A stretch of DNA of 64,000 nt. It comes from Loxodes magnus. Taxonomy: Eukaryota > Ciliophora > Karyorelictea > Loxodida > Loxodidae. The notes under the pieces were generated by a model that saw only the letters and a list, made by a program, of their open reading frames with translations, ran no database searches and had not been told where the DNA came from. The first letter of the stretch is position 1; the number at the start of each line of letters is the position of its first letter. The position numbers and the translations under genes are program-made. The DNA lies in NCBI GenBank assembly GCA_946699065.1, contig CAMPDV010001024.1:83420-147419 (forward strand), read 5' to 3'. This document shows positions 45,701 to 58,447 of the stretch, piece after piece.

Positions 45701-48700
45701 AGAAATTTACTCTAATTATTATTTCTATTTTTAGAAAAATAACTCATAATAACTTAAAGGATTTAAAGTATTAGATGCAAAAGTAAATAAATTAGTTTTT
45801 AATGATTATTTGTATATTAATTCAGAGTTTTTTAAAGGTTATTATTTTATTTAAAATATATGATTAATAAATGTTTTCTCTTTATTCGATAAATTATGAA
45901 ATCACAAAGTTTTAAAGACTAAAAATATAAGAAAAAATAATTTTTAGAAAAAGTGAGATGAGGAAAAAATAAATTCTCAGATGAAAACTATTTAAAAATA
46001 AAAAAATGTAGATTTAAAATAGAGTAAACATGATATTAATAACTAATTTGCTACAAATTTTAATTGAAATTTATGAAGATAAATGGGCATATAATGCTAA
46101 TATAGTTAAATAGAATGATAAATAAATTTATTTAAATTTTATAAATTAGATCCAATTATGAGGAGAGTAGAAGATCATTCTAAATCTTAACTATTTATAT
46201 AGTTAAAGTACTTTACTTTGGATAATTAGATTCATTTATATCCTGTGAAATGTAATTATTATTAAAATTAACAAAGAATAAATCACCTAAAATTTAGTTA
46301 TCCTTTAATTTCTTTAAAACATGTTAGAAATGTAATAAAAGGAAGAAAAATATTTTGATATAAACTATTAAAATTACATTTATATTTAGAATCTGGTGAG
46401 TTCTACTCTTATTTAAATAAAATTATTTTACTAAAGTTGAAAATAAATAAACCATATATAAGTCATTTTTTTAATTTTTTATATGAAAGCTTTTTGTTTT
46501 AATTTATTAAGATTATATACTCATAATGTAGAAAGATAAAATAAGCTTCACTATAAATAGTTTGTCACTTTTATGCTAAAAAAGGTAATCAGTCTTTTCT
46601 TAATACTAGATAAAGCGAAAAGACAATCCTATATTATACTTTTACCTATTAATAATTTAGAATGCTTAAAATATTAAAAATAATTTAAAGCCTAAATTAA
46701 ATTAAGTTCATAATTAAGATAATTGAAAATTTGCAGCTTTAAATTAGAATTTATTTCTAAAAGATAAAAAGATTAAATAAGAAACTTAAGAAACTTAAGA
46801 AAAATTAATATAATTAGGATAATTTTATTTGAAAGAAGATATTCTTAATAAAGGCTTTTTAATTTATAGGATTGAAACAAGTATAAACATAATAGCTTTG
46901 TAAAAATTAAATAATTTATATTTGAAAATAATAAGAAACTTATTAAATATAAATACAAACTATTAATTTAATTATAAGCTTTTATTTAATTAAAAATAAT
47001 CTAAATTATTATAATTCAAAGCATCATTTACTAAATGCTTAATAAACTTTTTACAATAAGAGAAACTGAGATTGAAAATAGCATATCATATAGCTATTCA
47101 CTTATAATTATATTTAATTTTAAATTTTAATTTTAAAATTTAATTTAAGGTCTAATATTAATTAAAATTTAAATTAGTAACTTAAAAATAGACTGAAAGA
47201 AGAAAGTTAAGAATAAAAATATTAATTATCATTTTTATTAAATAAATAAGCTTTTTTAAATAATAATAAAACTAAAATAAAATTGGATTTATACTCTTAC
47301 CATATAATAACAAATAAGTATTCAAAAAGTAATTGACTATTTTTTATATAAACTAGATTAAATAGACATCTTATATTTCATAAATCTATTAAATTAGTTG
47401 CTTAAGATTTACACTAAAGAATAATATCTTTATTTTTAATTATTTATGAAAGGAAATATTATAAAGCTTATATAATTTTAAGTATAGCTTTTAGATATTA
47501 AAATGAGAGTAATATAAAATATTTTAAGTGATAGCTTTAATATGATTAAGAAATATAAGAAAATTGTTTACTTTTGAAAATGTTCTTTTCGTCCATCTAA
47601 ATTTAAGATTTTATCTAATAAATCTACTAATTTCATTTTTATAGAAATTAAGAAACTACGTATAAAATGTTTCTATATATTTTTCTCTTTGCCACTTAAT
47701 TTGTCAAAAAGAAAAGCATCATACTAGCTTTATTTATTAATAAATTAAAGTTAGACCTGGCCAAACAAACATAAAATCTTTATTTAATCAAACTTGTAAA
47801 TTAACTATGTTTAGATGCTGATTTTATAAAATTAGTGTACTGCAATTTCAATTTAGCAAAGTTATTTAATTAAATTTATATTAAGCATAATAATTTTCCT
47901 AATTAAAGAGATCGAAATAAATATAAGCATAATGTAGCTAGATAAGTTTAAATTGAAGTTTAAGGTAATTAAGCTTTAGCTATTTTATTGGATACAAATA
48001 ATAAGAAATTCTTAAAAATTCTATAAAATAGTTAATTTATATTTAACTAATATGAAAGATAGAATATTTTAAAACTAAAGTGAGGAAAATAAACAATATG
48101 ATTTTTATTTAGGACAATGTTAAATAATTTAGTCTAATATTTTAACTAGGAGCTTTCATAATAGTTTTTAAAATAAAGAATATTAATAATTATTACTAAA
48201 GTTATTGTTACATTTATTTTTAATTTAAGAGAAACAAAGAAACTTTTTTCTTTAATACCCCTAAATTGTTTTAAGTAAACAAGATAATTAAAAAATTAAA
48301 TAGTAAATGAACAGGTATTAAATTATTTTAAGCAGAAGCCTAATTTATTTAATTTATAATAAAATGTAAATGAAATAATCTTTTTATTTATAATATGCTA
48401 TAATGATAAGTTTTATTTGCTTACTTATCTAGATAAATTTGAAATAGCAGCTTGGTATTTTACTAAACATTTATATAAATAGATGGATAAAATTAAAATC
48501 AGATTGTTTAAGAATAATTATTGTTAGAATATTTCGATTAGATTATGCATGTTTCTCTGTTAAGATATACTTCTAAAATGGTACATAATTTATTGTATAA
48601 GCAAAAGAGATTATTTTTATGATTTAATTGTTTATAGAAATTAAATTATAAATATTAATTAATTTCACTATATTAATATAAAATACTTGAGTCATTCACA

Positions 48701-48950
48701 TCGATTAAGAATGATGATTATTTTTTAAGCTTTTGAATTTATATTCTATAATAATAGATCATTTTTAAATAGCTTTTCTAAATAATTTATCTAAAATTAT
48801 TATGATCAAAATGTTTTAAAACAGTTAGTTTATAAATAATTTGTTATTTTTAGATTCTTAAATTCTTATTTTGATATATGCAAAGTTATAATAAAATGGA
48901 AATTGTTTCAAATCAATCTCGTGCTATTTCTAAATTCAGAGACTTAATTG
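42753..48950 (-). repeat. Segmental duplication copy 3 (parts C, A and B, inverted)
   Basis: The most complete copy. Read on the minus strand it contains C (48950-46100), A (46100-44759) and B (44759-42753). It matches copy 1 over A-B and copy 2 over C-A, so the two partial copies overlap only in A. Its B end corresponds to the sharp edge at 7652. It contains a TATC microsatellite near 44159-44180 and a TTAATATATA tandem repeat at about 43040-43078 that is absent from copy 1. No terminal inverted repeats or target duplications were found at its ends. Confidence 0.85.
44759..45310 (-). CDS. Small four-helix membrane protein, family copy 3
   Basis: ATG 45310 to TGA 44759-44761, 552 nt, the same length as the copies at 5128 and 37798. 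There are scattered substitutions, including in the helix 4 region, but the frame is kept, and helix 1, the DEKCSDWI block and the C-terminal EEMI are recognisable. It lies head-to-head with the relative at 48896, about 3.6 kb apart. Function unknown. Confidence 0.7.
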
Positions 48951-49450
48951 AATCAATTCTCTTTGTTCTGCTAGTGACTGTTGTGGAACTTATACTCTAC
49001 CAATAAACCAATCAGTATAAACCTTGCTCACTTATCGAATTCAGCTTTTAAACTAATTTCTTCTGGTTACTCACGTCCTTGCTAGTTCTTATTAAATACT
49101 TTTTTCTCCTTTTCCTTCAGTTTAACTAAAATTAGCTTAAAAGAGGATTTAAAGAAATTGCTAAGTTCATATTGAATACTTTGGGAGTGATAGTTTCTGC
49201 TGGATCTTGTGTAATCTTAATTGGTTCTGAGTTAGATTAGAAATAAGAAGAGAAATGCAAATAATGATATAGATAAACCTGGCTACTATCTAATGAAGTA
49301 ATAAGTAATTTAAGATTAAATATAAGCTTTATAATAATTCTTATAATTACATTGGATTTAATTCTATTTTATAAGATGAGAAGAATATATGGAAGCATAA
49401 AGAATCAAAGAAGCAATGGAGAAAACTTAATAGTAATTTAAACATTTCTA
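48896..49450 (+). CDS. Diverged member of the four-helix membrane family
   Basis: MEIVSNQSRAISKFRDLIES then ILFVLLVTVVELILYQQ and YKPC align with helix 1 of the 183-residue family. Then come a helix near 49060-49130 (WLLTSLLVLIKYFFLLFL), a helix near 49180-49230 (LGVIVSAGSCVILIGS), an acidic Cys motif EEKCKQWYRQTW corresponding to DEKCSDWI, and a helix near 49320-49375. The frame stays open past the expected end with no TGA for several hundred bases, so the true stop is not certain; the end given is the length expected for the family. Its first 14 codons are also present, cut off, at the edge of duplicated segment copy 2. Confidence 0.65.
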
Positions 49451-50178
49451 ACTATTTTCTTAATATAAGGCAATAAATTAATAGGTTTGTATTTATAGCT
49501 TCTATATTAAATAATGATTATGCTAATATGGACTAAGCATAGACTTTTACTATATAGATTATAATTATATATATTTGAAGCAATTAATATATTTAAAGGG
49601 AAAACTTTAAAAATTCATAATATAACTCTTCTAAATTGCTAAGTATTTATTGTGGTATAGTTCCTTTATTATAAGTTAAACAAATTAAAAGCTTTATTTA
49701 AAAATAATAAACTTTATTTAGAACTATAAAACTAAAAACTAAATGGAGACTAACTTACTATTGAAAGTATTTAAGTTATTAAACAGATTATTTTTACCTA
49801 AGTATTTTACTTTTATAACCATAAAGATAATCTAGAATTTCTTAAGTTATTATAATCCTTAGATTTATATTCTATTTAGAACTTAAATTTGTTTTACAGT
49901 AATTAAATTTAAAATAATAAGTAAATATTCTAGTAGTTTTAAACTAGTTTTCAACTAATATTTCACACCATTAGCTTATCAGTGTAATTTTATCTAAGTT
50001 TGTTAATTTCCTAAATTTATGAAACTAGAAATTAGAGCAATATACTAAGCAAACATGTATTTAATCTTAAACAAATAAAATAATTTATGCAATTCTCCTA
50101 CTATATATTCATGAAAATGCTTATAAGAGGATTAGTATCATTTTTATAATTATCTATAATAAAGTTAAAGTTTTTGAA

Positions 50179-50715
50179 TCAGACCATCTCAGCTTTATTA
50201 ATCTCTTCTCTATTTTATTCTGTCTAATTCACCTTTAAATATATGAAAATGTTGTAGACTATTAATAGAATTCCTATAACAAGCACATTAGTCATTAAGT
50301 TTCTTTTTGCTTAATCCGGGTTCATTTTTATTTCTCTAATTCAATCATCGCAGCTATCCTCTTATTCCTATAGAAAATTAGTTCATAATATGAATGAAAT
50401 GCCTCCTATAAAGCTTACCACACTAGTTAGGTATAAAATTATGCTGAACTTCTCTTTGCTTCTGTCTTATAGCTTTTATTTATCTTTGAACTAAAAAATG
50501 AGGAAAATAAAATACTACAACAAGATTTGCAGTTATAGAATACTGTTAATGAGTTAGAAACGATTACCATACTTAGAATCTTAGCAAGATTTATAATACT
50601 AACCTTGAAAGTAAATAATTAGTTCTATTAGTGTCACTAAGAATATGATAAAGGCAGATTCCAATATTATTTTTAAGTTATGCTTTGGCTGTAATGACAG
50701 TTGGGTATTTTTCAT
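50179..50715 (-). CDS. Diverged member of the four-helix membrane family
   Basis: 178 residues from ATG 50715 to TGA 50179-50181. MKNTQLSLQPKHNLKIILES, then FLVTLIELIIYFQG and YYKSC (helix 1), QYFIFLIFQFKDKQKLQD, SVVSFIGGISFIL (helix 3), the Cys-Asp motif CDDWIREIK, VLVIGILLIVYNIF (helix 4) and a charged tail. It aligns end to end with the proteins at 5128, 37798 and 44759 but at much lower identity, so it is an older paralogue. It converges with the relative at 48896, the two being about 0.7 kb apart. Flanking DNA does not belong to the duplicated segments. Function unknown. Confidence 0.75.
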
Positions 50716-50719
50716 TAAT

Positions 50720-53250
50720 AATTATAAAAATTGATCCAAGTTAGATTTGGTTTTAAACAGAAATGAATTTAAAAGTAAGTTGAAAGTTAATTATTAAAAT
50801 AAATAAGCATATTATTATAGTTATGATGGATATAGATTTAATTAAAATAAACTAAGCACTACATTTCATTGAACTTAAGATTAAGTTTTTCAATAATTGA
50901 TTGCTAGTTATGATTTATCATTTAGGATAAATAAGTTAAATATAAAAAGCTAATAAAAATAGAATTAAAAAAGTAAACTTTTTACATTTTATTGCTAGAT
51001 TTATCTTTTTCCTTTTCTTAGTGTTCTAATTATATTTCTGAAATAAAGCCAAACTTGATTTATATAGCATATTTTATGATACTTTTAAATAAGTTTTTTA
51101 AGCAATTTGTATTTAATTTTACTAGTATGCAAGTGCCTTAATGATATATCATTGTTTTGAAAATTAAATGAGTTTAATAGATAATTTAGAATAATAAGAG
51201 ATAATTGAAATAAATGCTAGGATAAATATGAAATTAAAAATCACCAAGTTTGCTTACATTATGTTTAAGTTCTAAAATTAGAATGAATTAAAAAATTTCT
51301 AATCTTTAATTTAAAATAAAAAATCAAACATAATCTAAGGAAATAATAATTTAACTCTATAAAAATTCTTAATATTTTCTATTATTATAGAGTATAAAAG
51401 ATAGAATCTACTTATACTAATGTAAAAATATGAGAATGCGTTTATTTTAGAAATGTATTGAGTAATAAACTTTATGAATAGAACCTTTTATATACATTTT
51501 ATAATAATTTTAGTTTACTATTTAAAATAGTAAGATGCTTTTATACATGTAAATGATTTTACTATTTTCTCTGAAATATATTCCAGAATAGAGTTAAACT
51601 TAATGTAATAAAAGCTATTTAATAAATTAATAATTATCCTTTCCTTCATATTTCTTAGAATTTTATTATAAACAGAGTAAATTTAAACTTAGGCTAGTTT
51701 TTATAAATATTAAAGCAAATGTTTAAGCTTATTAATATTTAGGCAAGGTAAAAAGATATAATAATCTTAATTATTTATAAATTATATTATATGTCAATAA
51801 GATATAATTAATAAGGAAATGCTTTACAAAACTTACTTAATTTTTAACTGCAATCAATAGAAGTTAAGAAATATAAATTCTGAATTTAGCAATCAAATAA
51901 TAAATATATTAGTTAATATCTTAGTTTAAGAATTACTCTAAAGCATTATTCTTTCCTACACCAATTATAAAATCTCATTTCTAATTATTATTAAAGTATA
52001 TTCATTTAGGAAATCAAATCTAAATTATTACTTCTTTAAACTCTAAACAAATTAATATACCCCTAATTTTATTTGAATATCTACTTTTATTTAAATGCTT
52101 TAAGCTTTGATTTCTTACTAAATTGTTACAGTTGCTTTAACAAATTTTAGTATTTATCTAATTTTTAAGATGTTTGAAAGAATAAATTTAATATTTTGTT
52201 GATTTTGTTAATTTTGATTTTATCTTTTTAATTTTATCTAATAGTAATTGAAAGTTTTACTTTTTAATCATAAGCTTTGAATATTAAAAAATGATTTATA
52301 CTCTTAATTTAATTTTATAAATTGGCATAATTAAATGTTGTGTAGCATTATGCAATTAAATCTCTTTCTTATATTTCTCTTATTCAGTTTATCTATTAAT
52401 TTACAATTCATTTAGGAATTTTATATTTTATGCCTTATTCTATCTAAATCTTTTATTTTAACTTATTTGAAGATACTTTAAATTTAAGTGTTGAATAACA
52501 ATTTTATGAAGAAAAAGGGAGACAATAATAAGTTTTGAGTTATAAATATTTAGATTATTTTAAGTTTAAAATTGATAATTTAATAAAATAAAAAATATTA
52601 TAAACTAAACATTTTAGATCTTTCGCCTTTTAAATCTAAGTAGGTTCATTAATATATTTTATAATTAAGAAAATCTGAAAAACCAACCAAAGGAAAATAA
52701 TATAGTATCTAAGAAAATGTAGCAATACACTTAAATATAATTCTAAAATTATAAAAAATAAGTTAAAAATAAAAAGGATCAGATAATTAAGATTTAGTAA
52801 TACATTAAATTTTAAAATTAAAATTGAGAATAAATAATTATCTCAAATAAATCCAAGCCATATACTGAATAATAATAGTTCACATTATTTAAAAAATATA
52901 TAAAAATAAAAGGAGAAAGAATTTCTAAATATATTTACCTAGATTAATAATAATTAAGATAAATTTATACCTAAATCATGAAAATGTAATAAAATTTTAG
53001 ATAAATAGAAGCTACATTTTTAAAAATTGATTTCTTAACTTAAATATATTTTCTAAAGACTTAAAAAAGCTAATAACAGCAAAATTAGCAAATATTAAAA
53101 ATAAAACAAAACAATAATTTTTATAAATGAGATAAAAACTTAAAGCTACAAATTTATTATCAATTTCTTCATTAATAAATTATTTAATACTAATATATTA
53201 AAATAAAATAATTTTTAGCATTTGCTTTTTCATACTAATTTCAACTTAAA
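50720..53250. other. Long AT-rich tract, no gene seen
   Basis: About 2.5 kb without recognisable coding or RNA features. Confidence 0.4.
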
Positions 53251-53254
53251 GAGT

Positions 53255-53538
53255 TTTGGACTGCAACTTCTTGCAGTTTAACGACCCCAACACTCCCTTC
53301 ATGGGATAACGGGGATATCCTGTTGCTTTCGAAAAGCAGCTGCTAGGGAGCTCCATCGCTATGTGCAGCCAGGCTTCAAGCCCCTACCAGGAGTGGGTAA
53401 TCAAAAGGAAGGCGTTCCCTTGCAAAGGTTGACTTTGACCAGGGACTTTCTCAGCGACAGGAAAGGATTTTGTTCCTACCCATAAAACCAGAAAGTATGA
53501 TTCAGAAGGTCAATCTCAGCTCCCACCGTCTTTTTAAT
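53255..53538 (+). ncRNA. GC-rich structured RNA gene, identity unresolved
   Basis: An island of near-balanced base composition in AT-rich DNA. The plus strand ends in CCCACCGTCTTTTT, a typical Pol III stop, so a plus-strand RNA of about 190-280 nt is likely. Visible pairings: ACTGCAA/TTGCAGT hairpin near 53263-53280; CCCC/GGGG with an inner CCC/GGG; TGCTTT/AAAGCA; GGCTT/AAGCC; and a long-range GGGAGCT (about 53345) with AGCTCCC just before the terminator. Size, terminator and the closing helix suit SRP RNA or RNase P/MRP RNA. CCTGT, CAGCT and GGGAG spacing is loosely like the SRP Alu domain, but I cannot find the conserved SRP helix 8 or clear RNase P core motifs. No protein-like frame. Confidence 0.6.
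53534..53538 (+). terminator. Pol III T-run
   Basis: TTTTT directly after CACCGTC at the end of the GC-rich RNA gene. Confidence 0.55.
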
Positions 53539-54456
53539 TATCCTTTATGATTATTGCTTATTAATAAACTTACTAGAGAAATTCTTTTTATTTTACTTTT
53601 TTAAATATTAAATCAATTTATTTAAAATAAAGTCTTTTATACAGTCAAAATATTTAGAATTATATTTCACTATATGATTGAAGTTTAAGACTTAGGTTAA
53701 TAATTTTAAATTTATTTTTATTATTTCTTCTTTATTTTTAGTTTAAGTTTCTAAATCATATATAAATCATCCATTATATAAAAATCCATTCTAACTAAAT
53801 TAAAATATATGATGCAAATAAGTAATTTCTTAAAGTTTAGAATATGAATAACTATATGATATATGACTATTATGATAGATAATAATCTTTATAGATATAA
53901 AAGTATATTTAAAATATTAAATATTAAGATATTTTAATATATCTCATTTTTTATTTAGGTAAAAAAGCTACTTTAAGTCTTAATTAATGCTAATAACTAA
54001 GAGTAAATAGTAATTTTAGATAAGAGTAGAAATAAGTAATTAATAAGAATCTATGAATTAAAGCTTACTTTTTATTGTTATTTTATTAATTATTTTAAGC
54101 ATTAAAATAAATTAAGAACAATAATATTTTAAATAGATTGAAATTATTAAAACATTTCAAAAGAAAGACTAAGAATTTGTTGATATTTATTTAAAAGAGT
54201 ATTAATTAAAATTCTATTAAAATATGAAAATATCTAATAATTAGTTTAAAAATATTATAAAATAAATAAACAATTATATTAGTATTCTATTTCTTTAATA
54301 TCTATTTAAGTTATATATTTTTCTAAATATAATAGAATATTAGTTTATTTATTAAATAATTTCTTATTTGTATATAATATTTTTATTATATTTTCTTAAT
54401 TAAAATTCTATTAATTAAATATTTAATAATATATCTTATTTATTATTAAATAAAAA

Positions 54457-54528
54457 GCCTCCACGCGGGCTCGAACCACGGACCTTTCGCTTACTAAGCG
54501 AATGCTCTGCCAACTGAGTCATAGAGGC
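54457..54528 (-). tRNA. tRNA-Thr (AGU anticodon)
   Basis: 72 nt, full cloverleaf. Acceptor GCCTCTA/TGGAGGC (one G-U pair), anticodon stem TTCGC/GCGAA with loop TTAGTAA giving AGT (AGU), and T-arm GTTCGAGCC. No intron. The 3' end runs into TTTTT, a Pol III terminator. AGU is normally modified to IGU to read ACU/ACC/ACA. Confidence 0.95.
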
Positions 54529-55142
54529 TGTTAATTTATATATAATAAATATAATTTATACTAAAATGAAGATATAATTAGCTAGGTTTATTTTTAACTT
54601 ATCAACTTATAAGTATTTCTATTTTATAATTTATGCTAATATAGATCTATTTATTTCTAAAGTTAAATCTTTTATCATAATTAAATAGCTTAGTTAACTA
54701 TATCTTATTACATCTTAGAAAGCTTCACTTTCTTTTTTGCTATAATTTTAATTTATTTAATCTTCGAAATGTTTTTTTATGAGCAAGCTCAAAATAATAA
54801 ATTAGAAAAACGAAATTTAAAACTAAATATTAATGTAAGAGATAATACTTATAGAAATGAATAATAACTAAATATCATATAAACAGTAATTTAAATTTAT
54901 TAAAAAAATTAGTTAAATTAATTAAGATGTAAGCACTTTATAATTATAATTAAGTAATTAGGTTTTTAACTTAGCACTTAAATTAAGAAATTAACTTGCT
55001 TATGTATTTATTTAATTAATAATATAGTTGGTATCTAAGTATTTAGCTAATGATGTCTAGTTTTTATTATATTAGTTATAATAAGAATTAACCAGTATAA
55101 ATAAAAAGTTATTTATTTAGATTTTTTAATATTTATAAAAAA

Positions 55143-55213
55143 GGACAAGGTGGGAGTCGAACCCACGACCTCTGGATCTGCAGTCCAATGCTCTACTACT
55201 GAGGTACTTGTCC
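55143..55213 (-). tRNA. tRNA-Cys (GCA anticodon)
   Basis: 71 nt. Acceptor GGACAAG/CTTGTCC is fully paired; anticodon loop CTGCAGA gives GCA; T-arm GTGGG TTCGACT CCCAC. Followed by TTTTTT. The presence of GCA fits TGA not being read as Cys here. Confidence 0.95.
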
Positions 55214-55219
55214 TGTTAT

Positions 55220-57680
55220 TGATTTTTCCTTCAGAATAATAAAATTGAAAGGAATTATATTATAGAGACTAAATGGTAGAATCTCTTCAATGGATTTAAT
55301 GATAATAACTGTTAAGTATAATATATTTATAGTTATTAGATTTAATATTATAGTTTATTAATTTAATTAGATATCTTAAAAATAGAACTGTAGCAAGGAT
55401 TAATTATAATAGAGATAATTGCATTAAAAATTAGAAATATTTTAATTAATATTCAAATCTTTAATCATTTTTATTTTTTAAGTTAATCTTTTTTTCTATA
55501 ATATGAAAATAACTCCAAATTTGTAATTCTTCAATTATGTTCTTAACTCTATATCTTAATGTAAAAGATTGTATATTTATTATGTTTCAGATATAAAAGT
55601 TGCTTACTTTATAGCTCTTACTTTTATTTATATATATGATATTCTAAGTTGATATTTAGAAAATGGATAGAAACTTGTATTATTTTAAAGAATTTGGAAG
55701 TATTTAGCTTAATAGGTTTATAGGTCTTTAATATTAGTTGTAATTAGCTTAATTGTAATATATTTGCTAAAACTAAATACTAAGAATATTTAATTTAATC
55801 TAAAATTTCTTTTCTCAATTTAAAATTTCTAAAATACCTTTCTTGTCTACTGAAATATTTGTAAACTGTTTCTTTATTATAATTATATTATAAATACCTT
55901 AATATTTATACAACACTTTATAAATTAAAATAACAACCAATTTGGAAACTCTGCTACTTATAATAAGGCTTAAATCAATTATAATTGAGATATATAATTA
56001 GTATCTAGTATTTTATATATTAAGCTTAAGTCATTTCATACCTTAAGATCCAAATTATTATACCATTATTTACTAGAATATCAAGATAAAACTCTAATAT
56101 AACTAAAATCATACTTAAATAGAAAACAGAACCTTAAGAGATTTCTGGACGTAAACTATTTTACTAAAAGCAACTTAAAAATCTTAAAAACAAACAATTA
56201 GAATCTTTCTAAAATTAGACTCTTTATTATTTAATTAAGGAAATAAGCCTCATGACAGCAGTTAAAAAGAATTCCTAGTGTGAAATTAAAAAATTATGAA
56301 AGAACAGTTAAGTTCGTAAATTTTATTCGCGTAGAGCACAAAAAGTCTCCTAAGAAATATAAATTTTATTATAAACACTTAAAATTATAGAATTTTAATT
56401 TTATTAAGTTCAAATAATTATCTAAAGATACAAAGTAAAATTAGGAAGATATTCCTTACTAAAACCTTAGTTAGATTGAAGAAATAAATGTTTTAAGCTA
56501 TTTTATTAACTACAGCAAAGGTTTAAAATAAAATTAGATAAATTAAAAAATTAAATATCAAGACAATATCTTTATAGTAGGTTAATTTATAAAAAACATA
56601 ATAAAAAAAGTTAGAAGATAATAGAAAATATAGTAACAATCCTCTATTATACTTTTAGCTCGATAATGAAGATTTTATTAAAGAATTTATATTAGCTAAT
56701 TTAATTTATTAAAATGCTATATCTCTGATTTTAAAATGATAGAACATATTAATACTTAATTTCAAAGCATAAATTTTTAATAACTAAGTATGCTTATATA
56801 TAAAAAACTAAATATGAAAACATAAATACAGAAACCTTTTGGCGTTTATTACTAATAAATTTCATTCTGCTAGTCCAAAATATTTTTTAATTAATCCTTC
56901 ATTATTTATCTAAAGCTAAAATTTTCTAAGTATTGAGAAAATTAAAAAAGTGATGTGCTATTTAATTATTTTTTGAATAACTCAATATTACAGGATAAAG
57001 AAATGAGTTATAAGTAAATATAAAAGAGTATTATATAATCATAAGAGTAACTAGTAAGAATTTATTTCTTCTTATATAAAAGCAAGTTTTAAATAAGCAT
57101 TCTATTTTAATTATTAATATCTAAATATACCTTAAATGTTCATTTTATAGAATTAACTAAAAGTTCTTTATTATTAACTTATATCTGAATTTCATATTTC
57201 AACCATCTATTATTTAAAGCATGATAATTTCGAACTATTTTACTAATATTATATTTAAAAATAATTAAACTAAGTTTATTTTTAATTAATTTGCTTAGTA
57301 GAGTATAGCAATCTATTGCTCTAAAATACTTTTTAAACTATTAATAATAAAAGCTTTTATACTTCAAAAATAGGATAAATATAAATAATTATCGATACAT
57401 GCTCTTATACTCAAAAAATAGCTAGTTATTTTGAAGCAAAATAATCGTAGATGACTAGTTATTGCTATAAAACTATTTATTAAAGCTTGCTAAATTTAAG
57501 AGGCAAATGTTACTATTAATTATCTTGTAAGTACTATTTAATAAATTATTTACTCTTCACATAAGATACCAATTATACCCATAACCTTGATGCTAGCTTT
57601 TACTATATTTTAAAAATAATAATAGTGAATTATAGTTATTTCACCTCTAATAGGTTCATAACTATAATAAAGTTAAATAT
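55220..57680. other. AT-rich tract, no gene seen
   Basis: Downstream flank of tRNA-Cys and 3' flank of the gene at 57685. No convincing feature. Confidence 0.4.
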
Positions 57681-57684
57681 TTTG

Positions 57685-58429
57685 TCAGATCTTGAATTTC
57701 CAGACTTAGTCTGGATTGCTTTCCTTAAAGATAAATTTATTCATGCTAACTCATCCTTTTTATTATTGGGATATCGCTTCGGTTAAGTTTACTGCCTAAT
57801 ATTATTCACTCCTTCTTTATTGCTCAAATTATATATCTCTCAAATTTAATTCCCTCTATATATTTTCTTTGTATAAAATATCCATTTAGAGTACAATATC
57901 GATTACTAAACGATTGGCATAACATTGAATGTTCTTGCTATCATTTTCATTTCAAATATCTTTAATATCCTACAGTACGACCAATTCTACTTTAATATCA
58001 GTATTACTTTTTAACTTATATAAAGAAATTTTTTCTGGTTGAAATTAGGATCATTCATTGTTATATTTTAAAGAAATATACTATCCGTTAACTCTGCAAA
58101 ATAATTAAACTTTGCTTCTAACTGTTCGATTCTCATATTTGCTGAAAACAAATTTTAATTTTTTAATTCTTAATTTATAGAAATCAAGCATGCAATTTTT
58201 CCTTCTTTTATTGACGTATCTTAAAAGTTTAAGACTTTTCTCTTGCATAATTTATATTCTTTAAGTATATTTTGCTATTATATTCTGATTGATATGAATC
58301 TTTTTTAACTGGGCTTTTTGAGAGAAACTTTCCGCTTTATTATATATAGTAATCAATTATTAAAAAGGAAGATAAAATTATAGAAATAATTAGGAAGAAG
58401 CAAGTAAGCTTTATAATTTCATTCTCCAT
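57685..58429 (-). CDS. Putative single-pass membrane protein with 16-nt intron
   Basis: Exon 1 from ATG 58429 gives MENEIIKLTCFFLIISIILS, a signal anchor or signal peptide, then a Lys/Ser-rich stretch to NYAREK. Removing a 16-nt GT-AG intron (58220-58235, GTCTTAAACTTTTAAG) joins it in frame to YVNKRRKNCMLDFYKLRIKK, then KVQLFCRVNG, NNEWSQFQPEKISLYKL, VELVVLQDIKDIWNENDSK and a Gln/Glu-rich helix, ending KESNPDQVWKFKI at TGA 57685-57687. TGA is Trp at NEWS, DIWN and KGWV. About 242 residues. The start lies 18 bp after the stop of the receptor gene on the same strand if that gene ends at 58448. Such tight spacing leaves open that the two are one transcript unit. Without the intron, an in-frame ATG at 58422 or 58248 is the alternative start. 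No family recognised. Confidence 0.5.
58220..58235 (-). other. Candidate 16-nt intron
   Basis: GTCTTAAACTTTTAAG on the minus strand; its removal joins two protein-like frames. Confidence 0.45.
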
Positions 58430-58447
58430 TTAAAGTAAATTTATTAA

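Noticed and set aside
53283..53300. ACGACCCCAACAC as a telomerase RNA template
   Set aside because: It does not contain one and a half copies of a simple telomeric repeat, and no telomere is in the window to compare with.
53255..53538. Firm naming of the GC-rich RNA as SRP RNA or RNase MRP RNA
   Set aside because: Short matches to both exist on opposite strands, but the most conserved core elements of either were not found.
57600..58150. A plus-strand reading frame opposite the gene at 57685-58429
   Set aside because: It is open only because no codon is a strict stop; the minus strand has hydrophilic, well-balanced protein and ends at a TGA.
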